Below are positions 52,570-60,711 of a stretch of 64,000 bases of DNA, in pieces. The stretch spans positions 58,929-122,928 of the forward strand of contig CABUDL010000003.1 in NCBI GenBank assembly GCA_902490335.1. Reading direction: 5' to 3'. Each line of letters starts with the position of its first letter. Positions within the stretch are counted from its first letter, which is position 1. Source of the DNA: an uncultured Clostridium sp. (GTDB lineage: Bacteria > Bacillota > Clostridia > Oscillospirales > Ruminococcaceae). The translations under genes and the position numbers were made by a program. The notes under the pieces are model-generated. The model made no database searches, had not been told where the DNA came from, and was given only the letters and a program-made list of their open reading frames with translations.

Positions 52570-53511
52570 TTATTTTTGATAGAATTTTCCCTGCCAGCTG
52601 TCCCGGCGGACCAGCTCCTTGTCGATTTCGTTGAGGACGCACAGCTTTTTTAAACTCCACATCGGTCCGACCAACGCGCTTTTCTCTCCGTCGCCGGTCA
52701 CCCTTTGGACAATCAGCTCCGGCGGCAGCAGCTCCAGCTGGTCGCAGACGATGTTGACATACTCCTCGCGCTCGAGCAGACGGAACTCTCCCCGCTGCAG
52801 CTGTTCCGCCATTACCGTCCCTTTTAAGACGTGCAGCAGGTGGATCTTGATGCTGTGCAGCGAAAGCCGGCTCAATTCCCGTGCGGTTTCCAGCATCATC
52901 CGGCGGTCCTCTCCGGGCAGTCCGTCGATGATATGGACACAGACCTGCACCCCTCGATCCCGCAGCTTTTGGTAACCGCGCAGAAAATCAGCATAGCTAT
53001 GGCAGCGGTTGATCCGCTCGCCGGTGACATCGTGGATCGTTTGCAGCCCCAACTCCACCTCCAGATAGGTGCGCTGCGCAAGCTCACCCAAATAGTCAGC
53101 TGTTTCATCGCTGATGCAGTCGGCGCGGGTGGCAACGGCAAGCCCTGCCACGTTGGGAAAGTTGAGCGCCTGCTCAAACTTTTCCCGCAGCACCGGCAAG
53201 GGTGCATAGGTGTTGGTGTGCGCCTGAAAATACGGGATGTACAAAGTGTCCTCCCACTTGTGGTCCATCATCTGCCGCACCTGCTCAAACTGCCGGTCCA
53301 GTGGAAGATGAACGTCCCCGGCAAAATCTCCGCTGCCGCGCGACGAGCAGTAGGTGCAGCCGCCGGTGCCCTTGGTGCCGTCGAGGTTTGGGCAGGTAAA
53401 GCCTGCGTCCAGCGAAACCTTTGCCACCTTGCAGCCAAAATGATGGCGCAGGAAGTAGTTGAAGGTGTGATACCGTTTATTGGTATCGGAATAAGGGAAG
53501 GGATTGTTCAT
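52570..53511 (-). CDS. TIGR01212-type radical SAM protein (YtqA-like)
   Basis: A 313-residue radical SAM protein. The cluster motif is the spaced form CPNLDGTKGTGGCTYC, with three cysteines arranged CX11CX2C, typical of TIGR01212/YhcC-YtqA rather than the plain CX3CX2C. GLQTIHDVTGERINR and HIIDGLPGEDRRMM follow the TIM barrel. The reaction is unknown; the family resembles the Elp3-like group. Its ATG shares one base with the stop of nagB (TAATG), and it has only a weak ribosome site, so it is probably made by translational restart. Confidence 0.92.
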   Translation of the reverse strand: MNNPFPYSDTNKRYHTFNYFLRHHFGCKVAKVSLDAGFTCPNLDGTKGTGGCTYCSSRGSGDFAGDVHLPLDRQFEQVRQMMDHKWEDTLYIPYFQAHTNTYAPLPVLREKFEQALNFPNVAGLAVATRADCISDETADYLGELAQRTYLEVELGLQTIHDVTGERINRCHSYADFLRGYQKLRDRGVQVCVHIIDGLPGEDRRMMLETARELSRLSLHSIKIHLLHVLKGTVMAEQLQRGEFRLLEREEYVNIVCDQLELLPPELIVQRVTGDGEKSALVGPMWSLKKLCVLNEIDKELVRRDSWQGKFYQK

Positions 53512-54242
53512 TATTTTTTCAGCAGCGCTCCTGCTTCTTCATCCACAAAGATGGTGACATCCGGGTGCAGACGCAGTACGCTTGCCGGTACCTTTGGGGT
53601 GATTGGACCATAAACGGTGTCGTAGATGGTCTGCGCCTTCTTCGGACCGTTTGCCAGCAGCACAATCTTCTTTGCCTTCATGATGGTGCCGATGCCCATG
53701 GTCAGCGCCTTCTTTGGCACCTGGTCCATCGACTCAAAGAAGCGGGCATTTGCCTCGATGGTGTTCTGGGTCAGATCGACCACATGGGTCTTTTCCGGGA
53801 ATTCCTCACATGGCTCGTTGAAGGCGATGTGACCGTTGTTGCCGATGCCCAGCAGCTGGATGTCCACGCCGCCGGTCTGCTCTACCAGCTGCTCATAGCG
53901 CTCGCACTCTGCCTGCAAATCCTCTGCGGTGCCGCAGGGAACGCTGGTGTTTTCCTTGTTGATGTTGATGTGGTCGAACAGATTCTGGTTCATAAAGTAA
54001 CGGTAGCTCTGGTCGTTGTCGCCGTTCAGTCCTGCATACTCGTCTAGGTTGACGGTTTTGACATGACTGAAGTCCACTCTGCCCTCGTTGTACATCTGAA
54101 TCAGCTCTTTATACATTCCCACCGGAGTGGAGCCGGTTGCCAGACCCAGCACGCTGTCCGGTTTTAAAGTGATCTGTGCTGCAAAGATGCGGCTGGCAAG
54201 TTTGCACATTTCGGTATAATCTTTGGTTACTACAATTTTCAT
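53511..54242 (-). CDS. nagB: Glucosamine-6-phosphate deaminase
   Basis: A 243-residue deaminase that converts glucosamine-6-phosphate to fructose-6-phosphate and ammonia. GLATGSTPVGMYKEL, the TVNLDEYAGL block with the catalytic Asp, and LGIGNNGHIAFNEP with the ring-opening His are intact. ATG 54242 follows GAGGG. No nagA is adjacent; the next gene is the radical SAM gene in TAATG contact. Confidence 0.96.
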   Translation of the reverse strand: MKIVVTKDYTEMCKLASRIFAAQITLKPDSVLGLATGSTPVGMYKELIQMYNEGRVDFSHVKTVNLDEYAGLNGDNDQSYRYFMNQNLFDHININKENTSVPCGTAEDLQAECERYEQLVEQTGGVDIQLLGIGNNGHIAFNEPCEEFPEKTHVVDLTQNTIEANARFFESMDQVPKKALTMGIGTIMKAKKIVLLANGPKKAQTIYDTVYGPITPKVPASVLRLHPDVTIFVDEEAGALLKK

Positions 54243-54318
54243 TGATAAAGCCCTCTTTTCCTTTGGATTGAAAACACAAAATACCAAGAATGATTCCGAT
54301 ATTATTTTAACACAATGT

Positions 54319-54351
54319 CCCCCACCGGTCTAGGGGGCACCGGTGTTTTTT
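54319..54351. other. Two mutually exclusive hairpins upstream of nagB
   Basis: CCCCC (54319-54323) can pair with GGGGG (54333-54337), or CACCGG (54323-54328) with CCGGTG (54340-54345), the latter followed by T6 on the plus strand. They lie about 80-100 bp before the nagB start. Role unclear. Confidence 0.35.
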
Positions 54352-54406
54352 GCAAAACTGCAACAGGCGCAGGGAAGCTGTTTTCCCCACGCCCGTTTGT
54401 TTTTTC

Positions 54407-54889
54407 TTACTTGATAGCTTCTTTAAGAATCTCTTTTGCCTTTTCGTTGTCCGGCGAAATGACCACAAAGATATAGTTGCCCTTTTCTTCGACCACTGCG
54501 CTGTCGAGTTTGGTCATCTCTTCCGGTTTATAGTCCTCATAGCGCACCTTCAAATCCTTGATGCGGTCGTTGATGAGGCTCTTGACCACGGTGACCTGGT
54601 CGGATTCTTTGACCTGGAACATAGCGATTTCATCGGCGTTGCCGGTAGCATAATCCGCCATGTAGATGGCATAGTTTTCCAGGGTTGTCGGGTCGATATA
54701 GTAGTAGTTGTTCAGTGCAGCCTCACCCTGCTTTTGCATCTTGCTGGCAGAAAAGTCAATCCCGCCGGTCAGCGAGGAATAGACCTCGTCAAAGGAGATA
54801 TACTCGTTTTTATTTCCGCAGCCTGCAAAGCTGATTGCCAGGGTAACTGCTGCCAGAGCTGCTGCCAAAAATCGTTTCATTTTTTTCAT
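54407..54889 (-). CDS. DUF4358-type lipoprotein
   Basis: A 160-residue lipoprotein. The signal peptide ends at the lipobox SFAGC (cysteine about residue 24). The rest shows the pattern of DUF4358: a YYYIDPTTLENYAIYMADY segment, FQVKESDQVTVVKSLINDR and IFVVISPDNEKAKEI. Function unknown; the family is common in Clostridia next to surface hydrolases. ATG 54889 follows GGAGGAATAACA, only 2 nt after the stop of the SGNH hydrolase gene, so the pair is translationally linked. Confidence 0.8.
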   Translation of the reverse strand: MKKMKRFLAAALAAVTLAISFAGCGNKNEYISFDEVYSSLTGGIDFSASKMQKQGEAALNNYYYIDPTTLENYAIYMADYATGNADEIAMFQVKESDQVTVVKSLINDRIKDLKVRYEDYKPEEMTKLDSAVVEEKGNYIFVVISPDNEKAKEILKEAIK

Positions 54890-54891
54890 TG

Positions 54892-55869
54892 TTATTCCTC
54901 CGCTGCTGTGTGCGACTTGAGATAGTCGAACCACTTTTTATAATATTTGTTTCCAAAGTGCATGCCGTCTCCGTTGGAATCCTCCGGCAGGCAGCCCTTT
55001 TCGTCCTTAAAGGCAGAGGCAACATCCAGATAATGTACCTTCTGCTCTTCTGCAATCTCGACCACCAGTTCATTATAGCGGTTGATTTTGTCGTTGGAGA
55101 TGTCCTCGCGGGAGTCGTCAAACTCCTGGGTTACCGGCAGGATGGACTGCAAATAAATCTGGCTGTCGGGATGCTGCTCCTTGACCGCCTTCACAAACTT
55201 GGTGTAGACGTCGGTGAAGTGCTGTTCGGTAAACCATCCCACACCGTTTGCGCCAAACATGATATAGATTTTTTTCGGAGCCGCTGCCTCCAAAGCGCCC
55301 ATCACAGTGCTGTTTCCCTGTGCTGTGCGAATCTGGTCATCGGTAAAGACGTTGTCCAGATTGATTCCTCTGGCTGCCACTACGGTGGCGTTGGTCATCA
55401 CCTCATACAGCTTGATGCCCTCGGTGATGGAATCTCCCACAAAGGCAGCGTCGTCAAAGTATTCGTCGCCGACGCTCGAACCGCTGTTGGGTACCAGTGC
55501 CGCTGAGGACAGGATGCGTTCGCTGGTCAATTCGGTCACATCCGGCTGCGATGGTTCCGGCTGTTTCTCTTCCGCTACCGGATTTTCCTGCTTCTCCGGT
55601 TGTTCCTGAGACGGCGTCGGATTGGACTGTATGGAATCTTCCATTGGACTTGATTCTTCCAGCTGCTCCTGACTGAGCACCTCCTTCGGGATTTCACCCT
55701 GTGCCTGCGCCTGAGCAGTCTGCTGCTCGTTTTTCTCCTGCATCTTTCCCCAATAAGCGGAAACGCCCAGTGCCAGGGCAGCTGCCAGAAGCAAAACGGC
55801 AAGAAAGATCAGCAGACTTTTTTTCCTGTTTTTTCTGCGATGAGAATAGATACTGGTTCTGCCGCGCAA
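54892..55869 (-). CDS. Membrane-anchored SGNH/GDSL hydrolase
   Basis: A 325-residue extracytoplasmic esterase-like protein. A basic start and membrane anchor (about 17-40) precede a Q/E/P-rich linker (about 45-110), then an SGNH domain with FVGDSITEG (Ser), ARG, MFGANGVGWF (Asn block) and the Asp-His pair in DGMHFG. Probably deacylates cell-wall polymers or peptidoglycan. TTG start at 55869; its ribosome site is AAAGGGGGA (55876-55884), as in rnr. Cotranscribed with the DUF4358 lipoprotein. Confidence 0.85.
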   Translation of the reverse strand: MRGRTSIYSHRRKNRKKSLLIFLAVLLLAAALALGVSAYWGKMQEKNEQQTAQAQAQGEIPKEVLSQEQLEESSPMEDSIQSNPTPSQEQPEKQENPVAEEKQPEPSQPDVTELTSERILSSAALVPNSGSSVGDEYFDDAAFVGDSITEGIKLYEVMTNATVVAARGINLDNVFTDDQIRTAQGNSTVMGALEAAAPKKIYIMFGANGVGWFTEQHFTDVYTKFVKAVKEQHPDSQIYLQSILPVTQEFDDSREDISNDKINRYNELVVEIAEEQKVHYLDVASAFKDEKGCLPEDSNGDGMHFGNKYYKKWFDYLKSHTAAEE

Positions 55870-56041
55870 TCTTTTTCCCCCTTTTTCCTCTCTTTGCTTT
55901 CCCTTTGCGGAAAGCTCTTATTTAGTATACTACGTCCATCAAAAAATTCCTAGACCCCGCTTTAAATTTCATAAAAAATTAAAGATTCTTACTTTTGTCG
56001 ATATTTCTTCCTTTCTTTCAGAAAAGATGATAAAAAAGTGC

Positions 56042-56070
56042 TTGACATTTCTTTTGCATGGTGGTATAAT
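56042..56070 (+). promoter_or_regulatory. tRNA-Leu promoter
   Basis: TTGACA (56042-56047), 17-bp spacer, TATAAT (56065-56070): full consensus, 14 bp before the tRNA. Confidence 0.9.
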
Positions 56071-56084
56071 AAGGAACGTTGAAT

Positions 56085-56168
56085 GCGAGTGTGCTGGAAT
56101 AGGCAGACAGGCACGTTTGAGGGGCGTGTGTCTTCGACGTACGAGTTCAAGTCTCGTCACTCGCACCA
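56085..56168 (+). tRNA. tRNA-Leu (GAG)
   Basis: An 84-nt class II tRNA with encoded CCA (56166-56168). The acceptor stem GCGAGTG/CACTCGC is perfect, the anticodon loop TTGAGGG gives GAG, there is a long variable arm (GTGTCTTCGACGTAC region), and the T-arm ACGAGTTCAAGTCTCGT is canonical. Confidence 0.95.
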
Positions 56169-56192
56169 GCGGCAAGTTGCCGCAGACAGATT

Positions 56193-56225
56193 GCGCACTC
56201 ACTTTTGTGGGTGCGCTTTGTTTTT
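56193..56225 (+). terminator. tRNA-Leu terminator
   Basis: GCGCACTCAC/GTGGGTGCGC (56193-56202, 56207-56216, one G-U) with a T4 loop, then TTTGTTTTT. A smaller GCGGCAA/TTGCCGC hairpin (56169-56183) lies between tRNA and terminator. Confidence 0.88.
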
Positions 56226-56271
56226 ATTCCCGCATCGAAAGTATTCCTCTCGACCGTTTCTGCTCCAAAGA

Positions 56272-56300
56272 CGTATCCACCTTTGTGGATACGCTTTTTT
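56272..56300 (+). terminator. Second terminator after tRNA-Leu
   Basis: CGTATCCAC/GTGGATACG (56272-56280, 56285-56293), CTTT loop and T6. It lies 55 bp after the first terminator with no gene between. Confidence 0.82.
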
Positions 56301-56342
56301 GTTTTGTCCGCTATCCCTTTGTCTTCCTGTCTAAACCCATCA

Positions 56343-56379
56343 AAAAAATCCGACCCGCTGTATGCAGGTCGGATTTTTT
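56343..56379 (-). terminator. pepV terminator
   Basis: AAAAAATCCGACC/GGTCGGATTTTTT (56343-56355, 56367-56379) directly after the minus-strand stop at 56390; strong on both strands. Confidence 0.9.
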
Positions 56380-56389
56380 AATGCTCATT

Positions 56390-57796
56390 TTACAGGCTCA
56401 GTTCATTCAAACCAATCAGGCTCAGGATGTAAATTTTCAGTGCCTTGAACATACATTCGATGTTGTTGCACTCATCCGGCATATGCTCCTCGCCCTTGCC
56501 TTCTGGACATGGGTTTGGTGTGCCGTGGAAGCCAGGACCGAAGGCAACTGCATTTTCAAAGTGTTTTGCATAGGTGCCGCCGCCGATGGTGTATGGTACA
56601 CCCTTTTCACCGGTGACATAGTCGTGTGCAGCCAGCAGGGTCTTGATTTCTGCGGTGTCTGCCGGTTTATAAACCGGAGAGGTGTTCTTTTTCAGAACTG
56701 CTTTTGCACCGTGCTCCGCTACATATTTTTCCATCATAGCAAACAGCTCGTCGCCCTTGAAGGTAACCGGATAACGGATGTCCAGTCGCAGGGAGATGAC
56801 GTTGTCCTTCATCGAATCCACGCCGTTGACATGGGTGATTTTGCCGGATACTTCATCTTCCACTGCTGCGCCGATGCCTGCGCCGTTGCTGTCCTTGAGG
56901 ACCTCGGCTGCGGCTGCCATTGCCTTCTTTTCCATCTCGGAAAGCTGTGGCAGGGTGGAAATCAGTTCAAACAGCAGCTTGGTTGCATTGATGGAGCCTT
57001 CCGGTTTTGCTGCATGGGCAGTCTTGCCGGTAGCTGTCAGCTTGATGCCGCCCTCTACTGCTTCTACATGGTAGAACTTGTGGTCGTAGTTGCCCAGGTC
57101 TGCCTCGGTGATTCCCTTGAGGGTTGCCGTTGCGCTGGCACATACTGCGTTGCTGACGGTGCCGCCGACTACATCGGTGATGACCTTGCCATCCACTGCC
57201 AGTTCAATCACCACGCTGAGCTGACCCTTTTCACCGATACAAACCGGGAAGCTTGCGTCCGGTGTAAAGGCAAAGGTTGGCTCCTTCTCTGCTGCCAGAT
57301 AGTGTGGCAGGTCGGTCATGCCGGTTTCTTCGCTGCATCCGAATACCATGCGATAGGTGTAGTTTGGCTGAATGCCCAGTTCCTTCATGCATTTGAGGGC
57401 ATACAGACCGATGACTGCCGGACCCTTATCGTCGGAAACGCCGCGTCCGTAGATGTAGCCGTCCTTTTCAATCATATCGTATGGGTCATGGCTCCAGCCG
57501 TCGCCTTCCGGTACAACGTCCAGATGTGCCAGCAGGGCAATCTCTTTTTCTGCATTGCCGTATACTGCGGAACCTGCATAGTAATCATAGTTTTTGGTAG
57601 CAAAGCCCATTCCCTCGCAAATCTGCAAAGCTTTGTCGAGGACCTTGCGGCAGCCTTCGCCGTAAGGAGCCTGTGGGTTGTCATTTGCTACGCTGACGCT
57701 TTTGATGTTGACCAAAGTAGCAACATCCTGCAAAAGATTCTGTCTATTATCTGCAATAAACTGGTCGATTCTGGTTTCCATTTCCTTAGAAATCAT
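56390..57796 (-). CDS. Sapep-family Mn2+-dependent dipeptidase (PepV-like)
   Basis: A 468-residue M20-type dipeptidase, larger than the 378-residue M20 enzyme at 6.4 kb. LLAHLDVVPEGDGWSHDPY and GRGVSDDKGPAVIGLYAL carry the first metal ligands and bridging Asp, FGCSEETGMTDLP the Glu pair, and the final metal His appears near GEEHMPDECNN. The lid domain with TGKTAHAAKPEGSINA fits PepV. Cytosolic peptide breakdown. ATG 57796 follows GGAGGTTTTACAG. An extended -10 (TGGTATAAT) is visible about 80 bp upstream on the minus strand. Confidence 0.93.
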   Translation of the reverse strand: MISKEMETRIDQFIADNRQNLLQDVATLVNIKSVSVANDNPQAPYGEGCRKVLDKALQICEGMGFATKNYDYYAGSAVYGNAEKEIALLAHLDVVPEGDGWSHDPYDMIEKDGYIYGRGVSDDKGPAVIGLYALKCMKELGIQPNYTYRMVFGCSEETGMTDLPHYLAAEKEPTFAFTPDASFPVCIGEKGQLSVVIELAVDGKVITDVVGGTVSNAVCASATATLKGITEADLGNYDHKFYHVEAVEGGIKLTATGKTAHAAKPEGSINATKLLFELISTLPQLSEMEKKAMAAAAEVLKDSNGAGIGAAVEDEVSGKITHVNGVDSMKDNVISLRLDIRYPVTFKGDELFAMMEKYVAEHGAKAVLKKNTSPVYKPADTAEIKTLLAAHDYVTGEKGVPYTIGGGTYAKHFENAVAFGPGFHGTPNPCPEGKGEEHMPDECNNIECMFKALKIYILSLIGLNELSL

Positions 57797-57989
57797 CTGT
57801 AAAACCTCCAATAAATCTATTCTTTTCGAAAGTCAATCAAGACCTCTGCTTCATTATACCACAAATTGCAGTTTTTACCATCATATCTTGAAAAAAACCT
57901 GCACAAATTCCAGTTGATTTTGTTTAGCATGTATGATATGTTCTTTTTAGGTTATAATGTAAAGTAAAGACTTTATATTGTAAAACAAC

Positions 57990-58032
57990 AAAAAAGCAGC
58001 AGAGAGCTGTTCTGCCTCTCTGCTGCTTTTTT
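57990..58032. terminator. Terminator of the YitT gene
   Basis: AAAAAGCAGCAGAGAG/CTCTCTGCTGCTTTTT arms (57991-58006, 58016-58031), loop CTGTTCTGC, A/T tracts on both sides; directly at the stop of the minus-strand gene. Confidence 0.92.
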
Positions 58033-58922
58033 TATCGTTTTTTATTCGAGTTCCAGTAACCGACCACTTCGCTGACGGTGCTGACCGTTACAAACGCCTT
58101 CGGGTCGTTGTTGCGGATATATTCCATCAGCTGTGCGTACTCATTCTTGGCAAGGATGGTGACAATCTCCAGCTTTTCGCTGTTGTCGTAGCCGCCCTTT
58201 GCCTCGTACAGGGTCACACCGCGGTGCAGGTCGTGCATAATGTAGTCCGCCAGCTGCTCATGGTGCTGGGAAAGGATGCAGACCCTTTTGCGTCTGGAAA
58301 AGCCGCTGATAAACGAGTCGATGACGATGCCGTTGAAGTAGGTACCCAAAAAGCCGATAACCAGGGTCTTGGTGTCATAGACCAGAATCGAGCTGGCAAC
58401 GGTGAGAGCGCCCACCACTGCAATACTCTGACCCAGCTCGATGTGGGTGTACTTGTTGATGACTTTACCGATGATGTCCAGACCGCCCGAGGAGGCGTTG
58501 GCATTGAACATCAGCGCCTGTCCAACACTGATGAGCAGCACACAACACAGTGCATCCAGGGTCATATCGTTGGTCAGTGAAGGGTTGTTTGGGAAGAGCA
58601 CCTCAAAAATGTACAGGAACACCGGCAGCAGCAACGAGGTGTAGACTGTTTTTGCGCCGAACTCCTTTCCCACAAACACAAAGCCGATGACCAGACAGAA
58701 GAGATTGAGGATGAAGGTCATCACCGAAACCGAAACCGGAATGAAGTGAACCAGCACCATTGCAAGACCGGTAATGCTGCCAAAAATGATGTTGCTTGGC
58801 ATCATAAAGAAGTAGATTGCCAGTGCAGCCAAAAACAATCCCGCTGTGATGACTGCATACTCGCGCAGCAGCTTAAAGCGGTCCTGTCCCGGCTGGGTCA
58901 GATTGTCGTTTGTCTTTTCCAC
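58032..58922 (-). CDS. YitT/YebE family membrane protein with DUF2179 domain
   Basis: A 296-residue protein of five to six N-terminal membrane segments (about 20-195) and a soluble C-terminal DUF2179 domain (about 215-285, GVTLYEAKGGYDNSEKLEIV). Typical family motifs are ASSGGLDIIGKVINKYT and GTYFNGIVIDSFISG. Transport role suspected, substrate unknown. GTG start at 58922, 7-8 nt after AAGGAGG. A palindrome GGGGTA-TTG-TACCCC (58938-58952) sits immediately upstream of the ribosome site. Confidence 0.92.
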   Translation of the reverse strand: MEKTNDNLTQPGQDRFKLLREYAVITAGLFLAALAIYFFMMPSNIIFGSITGLAMVLVHFIPVSVSVMTFILNLFCLVIGFVFVGKEFGAKTVYTSLLLPVFLYIFEVLFPNNPSLTNDMTLDALCCVLLISVGQALMFNANASSGGLDIIGKVINKYTHIELGQSIAVVGALTVASSILVYDTKTLVIGFLGTYFNGIVIDSFISGFSRRKRVCILSQHHEQLADYIMHDLHRGVTLYEAKGGYDNSEKLEIVTILAKNEYAQLMEYIRNNDPKAFVTVSTVSEVVGYWNSNKKR

Positions 58923-59123
58923 CGTAAATTCCTCCTTGGGGTATTGTACCCCGTTTGTTTTTGCAAAAAGATTGAAAACCGATTTCCCTTTGACAGAGCC
59001 GAACAGCCGCTTCTGTCAAAAAAACCAAAACTTTCCTATTATCAGTTTATCCCTTTCCCCTCTGAATGTCAATGGCAGCAACCAGGAAGCGAAAGAAATC
59101 TTTTCCATCACAAAGATTTTCTG

Positions 59124-59783
59124 CTATTGCAGTTTCAGCGCAGCAGAAAGCTCGTGGATTACCCGGTCCTTTGCAATGACCAGCAACTTGTCCCCGCTGA
59201 GTACCTGTGTATTGCCGCGTGGGATAATCAGCTTGTCGCTGCGGAAGATGGCTGCGATGACCGCATCCTCCGGGATTGCCAACTCGAACAGCCGTTTGCC
59301 GTCCAGTTCATAGCGCTCGGGGATGAGCAGTTCACTTAAAGTCGCCTCTCCGCGGTTGAGCGAAAGCAGCGATTTGATGCGGGCTGCATCCACCTCTCGT
59401 TCAAGCAGACGGGCGATGTTATCGGTGCTGGAGATTGGAATATCAACTCCCAGCTTTTTCATTACGGCAGCGTTCTTTGGATTATTGACCCTTGCCACCG
59501 TTTTCGGCACCTTGAAGATTCGCTTTGCCAGTTGACAGGAAATCAGGTTGTCCTGGTCCAGACCGGTGACCGCGATGACTGCATCTGCCCGGGAGGCGTT
59601 TGCGGTAGTCAGCGCCTCGATGGTGGAGCCGTCGGCATTGACCACGGCGATGTCCAGCTGATTGGCTGCATACTCGCAGGTGCGTTTATTTTTTTCAATG
59701 ATCAGCGGCTGATGTCCATGCTCCAGCAAGGTCTTGCACAGGTAAAAGCCGACCTTTCCTCCGCCGATAACGATTACGTTCAT
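59124..59783 (-). CDS. TrkA/KtrA-type RCK protein (second of pair)
   Basis: A 219-residue cytosolic regulator of K+ channels. RCK_N Rossmann motif IVIGGGKVGFYLCKTL (GGGKVG) near residue 5, NADGS acidic NAD-contact block, and an RCK_C domain (about 140-219) with GKRLFELAIPEDAVIAAIFR and PRGNTQVLSGDKLLVIA, where NAD(H) and often c-di-AMP act. It follows its paralogue by 31 bp. No TrkH/KtrB membrane subunit is in the window on either side. Confidence 0.9.
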   Translation of the reverse strand: MNVIVIGGGKVGFYLCKTLLEHGHQPLIIEKNKRTCEYAANQLDIAVVNADGSTIEALTTANASRADAVIAVTGLDQDNLISCQLAKRIFKVPKTVARVNNPKNAAVMKKLGVDIPISSTDNIARLLEREVDAARIKSLLSLNRGEATLSELLIPERYELDGKRLFELAIPEDAVIAAIFRSDKLIIPRGNTQVLSGDKLLVIAKDRVIHELSAALKLQ

Positions 59784-59814
59784 ACTCTCTCTTCCTTTCC
59801 AACCACATCTGCAA

Positions 59815-60456
59815 CTAACGGATGTCGGTGCTGACCAGCAGCTTGTCGGTGGCGCGGATGGTTCTGAAATGATTCGGGTCGAGCAGCAGGTCGACCGTCA
59901 TGCTGATTTCACCGGTCTGGTCCACCAGTGCAATCAGCGATTCCGGCTGCAGCTGGCGCGCAGCTTCCTCCACAGTCAGTCCTACCAGCTCGCGCGGCGG
60001 CTCCATGGTGGACACCGACATGACCTCATTGCCGACAGTGATGTGTCTGGTCTGGGTGCGCTTGGTCAGCATGGCGTAAACCGACGAAACGGTGATGTTG
60101 GTCGGACAGACCGACTGAATATCAAATCGGGAGAAGATGTCCTCCCGCAGCGGGTCAAAGATACGGGCAACGATGCGCGGAACATTGAAAATTTCCCTTG
60201 CAATCTGGCAGACCATGATGTTGGTGTTATCATCCTCGGTGACAGCAGCGATAGCGTCACAGCCCTCGATGCCTGCCTGCCGCAGAATGTCCAGGTCGAT
60301 GGGCACACCCTGGATGGTGAAACCGGAAAAATCGTCCGAAAGCAGGTCGAAGCTCTCCCTCTTCTGGGCAATGATGGCGACGTCATGCCCCAACTGGCAC
60401 AGCACATCCGCCAGACGGGAACCGACCTTGCCGCAGCCGATGATCAGAATATTCAT
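59815..60456 (-). CDS. TrkA/KtrA-type RCK protein (first of pair)
   Basis: A 213-residue paralogue of the next gene. IIGCGKVGSRLADVL (GCGKVG) and VTEDDNTNIMVCQIAREIF form RCK_N; the C-terminal part (about 140-213) with MEPPRELVGLTVEEAARQL forms RCK_C. It lacks the LNADG acidic motif, showing IQGVPIDLDIL there, so nucleotide preference may differ between the two. ATG 60456 with AAAGGGG and GGAT upstream. Confidence 0.88.
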   Translation of the reverse strand: MNILIIGCGKVGSRLADVLCQLGHDVAIIAQKRESFDLLSDDFSGFTIQGVPIDLDILRQAGIEGCDAIAAVTEDDNTNIMVCQIAREIFNVPRIVARIFDPLREDIFSRFDIQSVCPTNITVSSVYAMLTKRTQTRHITVGNEVMSVSTMEPPRELVGLTVEEAARQLQPESLIALVDQTGEISMTVDLLLDPNHFRTIRATDKLLVSTDIR

Positions 60457-60711
60457 ATCCTTACCCCTTTCTAAAGGTAACTCTTTATAGTTTCTGCAAC
60501 GCACTCCATTATAACGCATTTCCCGATTGGAATAAAGCCATCTTTTCAACAAAATTCTCCCTTCCCGCCCACTTCTCTTGTGCGACAAGAAAAATACACA
60601 ATTTATTTACCATTTTAGTAGTGACAAATGTTTCATTTTATGATATATATGATTATAATTAGTAGAATCATAAAAAAGAGTCACCACGACCATCCAAAGG
60701 GGGTTTTTTGA

